In this document: positions 60,321 to 64,000 of the stretch, piece after piece
Layout of the letters: each line of letters begins with the position of its first letter
Numbering within the stretch: position 1 is the stretch's first letter
From: Edaphobacter dinghuensis
GTDB lineage: Bacteria; Acidobacteriota; Terriglobia; Terriglobales; Acidobacteriaceae
Direction of reading: 5' to 3'
Assembly (NCBI RefSeq): GCF_014640335.1
Contig: NZ_BMGT01000003.1
Location: 665,149 to 729,148, forward strand
Length of the DNA: 64,000 nucleotides
Notes under the pieces: model-generated
What the model saw: the letters and a program-made list of their open reading frames with translations, nothing else
What the model was told of the DNA's origin: nothing
Database searches by the model: none
Program-made: the position numbers and the translations under genes

Positions 60321-60412
60321 GGAGAGGTGGCAGAGCCCGGTTGAATGCACCTGACTCGAAATCAGACATAGTCGCAAGGCTATCGGGGGTTCGAATCCCT
60401 CCCTCTCCGCCA
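60321..60412 (+). tRNA. tRNA-Ser (anticodon CGA)
   Basis: GGAGAGG/CCTCTCC acceptor stem, discriminator G and encoded CCA (60410-60412). Anticodon loop CTCGAAA gives CGA. Long variable arm with GTCGCAAGGC and T-arm GGGGGTTCGAATCCCTC complete a class II tRNA. Confidence 0.97.
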
Positions 60413-60765
60413 CACCTTTAGTACCAATAAGTTATTGGGGATAAAGGGTTTGAGAGTCGCTAGATTTGCACTATTCGCCAAGAAACCCTCTTTCCTTACG
60501 TCATAGTTTATTAAGACTCGTCTCAAAGCTACACTTCCTTCAACAGATACGTCGTTTCGCAATGCGGAAGTCCCATCTTTCATAAACACCCCTCCATCCT
60601 TTTGCCTGTAGAGGCTTACCCTTATTTCCTTTTAAGGATAGCCAAGCATACGGCTGCACTTGTCGTTCAGGTATTGCGACAGTCTCAATTCTTCATGTTT
60701 GTATGTTTCCCATAGAAGTTCGAGTGGTGTATAGTCCTTTCCCATAGAAGTTCGAGGGGAAATCG
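60413..60765. other. Non-coding stretch after tRNA-Ser
   Basis: 353 bases. A short minus-strand open frame ending in Arg-Gly-Arg-Asp-Ser-Asn runs into the tRNA and is not a gene. The right part holds the PadR promoter region with two perfect 19-base direct repeats. Nothing else is supported. Confidence 0.55.
60706..60756 (+). repeat. Two perfect 19-base direct repeats in the padR promoter
   Basis: TTTCCCATAGAAGTTCGAG occurs at 60706-60724 and at 60738-60756, 32 bases apart (about three helical turns). Between them lies TATAGT (60730-60735), a plausible -10. The second repeat ends 9 bases before the PadR ATG. They look like operator sites, probably for the PadR protein itself. Confidence 0.75.
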
Positions 60766-61116
60766 ATGCGCAAAAGTCAGCCACAGAATGAAATGCTCAA
60801 GGGCACTCTGGACATGATGATCCTGCGGACGCTTGTTAGCAGCGACGCTCACGGACACACGATTGCCAAGGTTATTGAGCGCACCTCGGAAGATCTTCTG
60901 GAGGTGGAACAGGGATCACTGTATCCGGCGCTGCACAGGCTCGAAGATCGACGGTGGGTAACTTCTTATTGGGGTGTGAGCGAGAACAATCGCAAGGCAA
61001 AGTTCTATCGCCTGACGGCAGAAGGGCGTAAGCAGTTGGTGCGTGAGACCAACCGCTGGCGTCAAATGACTCGCGCCATCGGGCTAGTGATGGGAGAAGA
61101 GGGAGGTGCGCAATGA
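60766..61116 (+). CDS. PadR family transcriptional regulator
   Basis: A 116-residue PadR protein: winged helix with 'MLKGTLDMMILRTLVSSDAH', 'LEVEQGSLYPALHRLEDRRW' and 'NNRKAKFYRLTAEGRKQLVR'. Its C-terminal helix is short (PadR-s2 type). GAGGGGA precedes the ATG. Its stop overlaps the ADOP gene start (ATGA). In Acidobacteria PadR genes regularly precede ADOP permease genes, so it probably represses this operon, perhaps through the 19-base repeats. Confidence 0.94.
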   Translation: MRKSQPQNEMLKGTLDMMILRTLVSSDAHGHTIAKVIERTSEDLLEVEQGSLYPALHRLEDRRWVTSYWGVSENNRKAKFYRLTAEGRKQLVRETNRWRQMTRAIGLVMGEEGGAQ

Positions 61117-63767
61117 GTTGGTTGAGATTTCTTCACCGCAAGCGTTCCGATGACGAGTTACAAGACGAGATGGAGTCTTTTCTGGCAGAAGAGGCCGCTG
61201 ACAATGAGACGCGCGGAATGTCACCCGGCGAGGCCCGGCGACAGGCGCGATTAAAGTTTGGCAGCACGGAGAAGGTGCGCGAATCGCTGTGGATGCAGAA
61301 TTCTCCCCTGGCGTTGACGAATATTGGTCGCGATGTGAAATATGCTTTTCGTACGCTGAGGCGCACGCCCGGATTCTCGATCATCGCGATTGTGGTCATG
61401 GCGCTGTGTATGGGGACAGCTACATCTCTTTTCACGATTGTGCGATCGGTTTTGCTGAGGTCGCTTCCTTTCCGAGATCCAGATCGGCTCGTAGTTGTGT
61501 ACGAACACAGACGCGGGGCCGCGGCGAACGCTGCCAATTTCAACTACACTCCGGTTGCAACGGCGGATTTCTATGATTGGCGCTCGAAGACCCACGGTTT
61601 TGAAGACATGGCAATTTTTCGCTATGGCGCATACAACCTGACTGGAGAGCGGAATGAATTGCCCGAATCAGTCCGTTCAGCCGCAGCCTCATGGAACCTA
61701 TTTCAACTCCTGGGTGTAAAACCGGCATTGGGTCGGGCATTCATCGAATCGGAGGACCGGCCTGGCAGTACCGCTACTATGCTGACCTGGAGTGTGTTCC
61801 AGAGGCGTTTCGCCGGCGATCCTAGTATCGTGGGCCGTCAGGTTCATCTCGATGGCCGCCCCTTCACTGTGGTTGGCGTGCTGCCGTCGTGGTTTACATA
61901 TCCCGATGCCGGCATCCAGCTATGGGTTCCATATAAAGCGGATGCGACACCGGATCTCTTGCAACATCACGATTGGCACCAGAGTCAGGTGATAGCGCGA
62001 TTGCGTCCGGACGTGAGTCTTGCAAGTGCTTTGGCGCAGGTGGGTGCCGTACAGTATCAGCTCCATCTGCAATATCCGCACGATCCTGTGGCTGAAGATG
62101 TTGCTCCACGGTCGCTGAACGAGGACCTTGCCGGGAATGTGAAGAAGTCTTTGAATTTGATGATGTGCGCCGTCGGCTGCATGTTGCTGATCGGCTGTCT
62201 CAATCTCTCGAACTTGCTAGTTGCGCGGGGTGCGACGCGGCAAAAAGAAGTAGCAATTCGTAGCGCTCTTGGGGCGCAGCGCGCCACTTTGATCCGTGAG
62301 CAGTTGACCGAGAGCGTGTTGATCTGTGTAGCGGGAGGCGTGGGCGGCATTTTGTTATCGATATTTGCTACTCGGTTGCTCGCGCATGCATGGAAAGACT
62401 TGCCCACGGCGCAAGGCATCTACATCGATGGATATGTGATTGCCTTTGCATGCGTTCTGATGTTCGTAGCGGCTTTAGTTGCCGGCCTGTTGTCTGCGTT
62501 CTCGACGACGGGCAAGACAATGATGAAGGCCCTGCAAACCTCCGCACGCACAGGGGCCAGCAGTGTTTCGCGTACGGCATTACGAAGATCGCTACTCACG
62601 GCAGAGATCGGAATCACGGTAGTATTACTGGTTGCTGCGGGGTTGCTGCTCAAGAGCTTTATGCGGCTACGTTCGACTAACGTGGGCTGCATTACCCAAA
62701 ACATGCTCACGTTACAGTACAGCCTGCCCGGAAAGAAATACGACATGCCGGAGAAGGTAAATGCATTCAACGAAGCACTGCTGGAACGAGTAAGAGCCCT
62801 TCCTGGCGTTCGCGCCGCTGCACTGGGAAACACCGTTCCGGGAGCGGGATATTGGGGGGACTTCGTATTCACCGTGAAGGAGCATCCTCCGCTCAATCCG
62901 GACGAGAGCCTGCCCGAAGCAGTGATGCGCTGGGCCGATCCAGGCTATTTCAGCGCCTTGGGAATTCCACTTATGAGCGGCCGGTTCTTTACGAGCGACG
63001 ACCGCGGCTCCCTATCGTACAAAGTGATTGTGAGCCATCAACTCGCTAGTCAATACTTCTCCAATGACAATCCCATCGGCAGGCACCTGCACGTTCCAGC
63101 GCATTTTCATCCAGGTGCACCCAACGATGTCGACTATGAGATCGTTGGCGTAGTCGGCGATACCTTGTACCAGGTTGGCAAAGATTCAAAGGCAGCCATG
63201 TACTTCCCACTCCTTGAAGGAATCAACATTCCCCAGATGCTTGTTGTTCACACGGCGTCGGAGCCGTTGCAATTCTCTGTGCCGGTACAAAAGCAGATTG
63301 CGTCTCTCGATCCGGAGCTTCCGGTCTCCGGTGTGCTTACCATGGATCAGGTGATCGGCGAATCGTTAGTGAATGCAAGTCTGAGCGCGAAGTTGGTACT
63401 GGCCTTAGCCGTTCTTTCGCTGCTGCTGGCTTCGGTGGGATTATATGGAGTGCTGTCGTACCTGGCCACACAACGAATTACAGAATTGGGAATCCGTATG
63501 GCGCTTGGCGCGCAACGCGACCAACTTTTGCGATTGATGCTCGTTGATGGTCTGCAACCAGCGCTGTTCGGGCTAGGGCTTGGGCTGGTGGTGAGCTTCG
63601 CAGCGACACGCATCTTTCAATCGATGCTTTTCGGAACGAAACCACTCGATCCCGTAGTGCTTTCTAGCGTGATGGCTACACTGTTGGCAGTTGCGATTCT
63701 AGCCTGCCTCGCTCCTGCCTGGCGTGCTTCCCGTCTGGATCCAATGCAGGCACTTCGATCCGAGTAG
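61113..63767 (+). CDS. ADOP-type ABC transporter permease
   Basis: An 884-residue 'acidobacterial duplicated orphan permease'. The cytoplasmic start 'RKRSDDELQDEMESFLAEEA' is diagnostic. It has two MacB-PCD/FtsX units: first helix 'FSIIAIVVMALCMGTATSLF', first FtsX with 'LLVARGATRQKEVAIRSALG', then the second unit and its FtsX with 'VLSYLATQRITELGIRMALG'. It ends 'APAWRASRLDPMQALRSE'. The fold fuses two MacB-like permeases. No ATPase gene is near. The transported compound is unknown. Confidence 0.96.
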   Translation: MSWLRFLHRKRSDDELQDEMESFLAEEAADNETRGMSPGEARRQARLKFGSTEKVRESLWMQNSPLALTNIGRDVKYAFRTLRRTPGFSIIAIVVMALCMGTATSLFTIVRSVLLRSLPFRDPDRLVVVYEHRRGAAANAANFNYTPVATADFYDWRSKTHGFEDMAIFRYGAYNLTGERNELPESVRSAAASWNLFQLLGVKPALGRAFIESEDRPGSTATMLTWSVFQRRFAGDPSIVGRQVHLDGRPFTVVGVLPSWFTYPDAGIQLWVPYKADATPDLLQHHDWHQSQVIARLRPDVSLASALAQVGAVQYQLHLQYPHDPVAEDVAPRSLNEDLAGNVKKSLNLMMCAVGCMLLIGCLNLSNLLVARGATRQKEVAIRSALGAQRATLIREQLTESVLICVAGGVGGILLSIFATRLLAHAWKDLPTAQGIYIDGYVIAFACVLMFVAALVAGLLSAFSTTGKTMMKALQTSARTGASSVSRTALRRSLLTAEIGITVVLLVAAGLLLKSFMRLRSTNVGCITQNMLTLQYSLPGKKYDMPEKVNAFNEALLERVRALPGVRAAALGNTVPGAGYWGDFVFTVKEHPPLNPDESLPEAVMRWADPGYFSALGIPLMSGRFFTSDDRGSLSYKVIVSHQLASQYFSNDNPIGRHLHVPAHFHPGAPNDVDYEIVGVVGDTLYQVGKDSKAAMYFPLLEGINIPQMLVVHTASEPLQFSVPVQKQIASLDPELPVSGVLTMDQVIGESLVNASLSAKLVLALAVLSLLLASVGLYGVLSYLATQRITELGIRMALGAQRDQLLRLMLVDGLQPALFGLGLGLVVSFAATRIFQSMLFGTKPLDPVVLSSVMATLLAVAILACLAPAWRASRLDPMQALRSE

Positions 63768-63848
63768 CACCAGCGAATTGGAACTGGCGCAGATACAGTT
63801 TCTTTTGGGCACACCAACAGGTACAGCAATACGAGAGGAAAATGCTGT

Positions 63849-63881
63849 AAAAAAATGGGCTCGATGAAGGCCATCGAACCC
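63849..63881 (-). terminator. Intrinsic terminator of the right-hand TonB receptor gene
   Basis: GGGCTCGATG and CATCGAACCC (63857-63881) form a stem with one internal mismatch. On the minus strand it is followed by a run of seven T (63855-63849). It lies 24 bases beyond the stop of the receptor gene. Confidence 0.8.
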
Positions 63882-63904
63882 GTGAGGTAAAAGCGTTACT
63901 GTGT

Positions 63905-64000
63905 CTAGAACGTGATCTTCGCCGCCAGTTGGATATCTCTTGATTGATTAGACTGGCTTGTCAGCGTTCCGAAGCTCGACGTTCCCGTACCTTGGTATGT
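63905..64000 (-). CDS. TonB-dependent receptor-like protein, C-terminal end (5' part outside window)
   Basis: Minus strand, open from the window edge to TAG at 63907-63905. The 31 visible residues, ending 'SRDIQLAAKITF', match the last strand of Oar-like receptors ('R-x-I-Q-x-A-x-K-x-x-F'), with the final Phe. A terminator follows. Length and substrate cannot be seen. Confidence 0.7.
   Translation of the reverse strand, partial: TYQGTGTSSFGTLTSQSNQSRDIQLAAKITF

Noticed and set aside
60380..60589. Minus-strand open frame ending in RGRDSNPR beside tRNA-Ser
   Set aside because: The last codons are the reverse complement of the tRNA T-arm and acceptor stem; this is a well-known spurious product at tRNA genes.

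Overview
The window reads as a chromosomal segment of a soil acidobacterium of the Terriglobales/Acidobacteriaceae type. This is inferred from gene content, not from a marker gene. The signs are four Oar-like TonB-dependent outer-membrane proteins (two cut by the window edges), an 884-residue ADOP-type orphan permease next to a PadR regulator, an NHL-repeat surface protein with a C-terminal membrane anchor, a PEP-CTERM protein, a bacillithiol enzyme (BshC), and many secreted glycoside hydrolases without any SusD.

Layout. 1-1225: end of a TonB-dependent receptor. 1.3-5.6 kb: a bufferin-type locus with a four-cysteine secreted peptide, MNIO maturase and BufC partner on the plus strand, facing a minus-strand operon of DoxX, ECF sigma, zinc anti-sigma and a membrane protein. 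The same CTGTAACCT box lies before both units, so the sigma factor probably drives both. 5.8-11.6 kb: surface proteins (collagen-like protein, tail-collar protein, GNAT enzyme, NHL protein, small barrel protein). 11.6-16.0 kb: an accessory island of very small genes around an intact IS1595-type transposase, with palindromic promoters and no recognisable core function. 16.0-18.5 kb: two tandem MacB-like permeases, then tRNA-Leu. 18.8-30.9 kb: mostly housekeeping genes (phosphodiesterase-like protein, ssb, haem O synthase with two membrane partners, PEP-CTERM protein, CPBP protease, PolX, cold-shock protein, Nudix hydrolase, BshC, APC permease). 30.9-34.3 kb: a complete TonB-dependent receptor. 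35.0-40.7 kb: mutarotase-like protein, QueG, YihY, SpoIIE-type phosphatase. 40.7-41.9 kb: an Xre/RES toxin-antitoxin pair. 42.0-60.2 kb: a glycan-utilisation locus with a membrane-bound putative regulator, GH3, GH92, a GH95-like/SGNH fusion, a Tat-exported protein of unknown function, a TonB receptor, GH20 and GH27. 60.3-64.0 kb: tRNA-Ser, PadR plus ADOP permease, and the C-terminus of another TonB receptor.

How the genes work together. The glycan locus carries predicted activities for fucose, mannose, N-acetylhexosamine, alpha-galactose and beta-linked sugars, plus a candidate esterase fused to the fucosidase-like enzyme. This fits a decorated glycoprotein or N-glycan-like substrate; the exact substrate is inference. 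The bufferin locus would make a periplasmic metal-binding peptide under sigma/anti-sigma control. The most unusual signals are the GH95-SGNH fusion, a dispersed repeat that reads in frame through the PHP part of PolX, a 29-30 bp-period repeat family at 11.8 and 22.5 kb, and the symmetric divergent promoter in the island.
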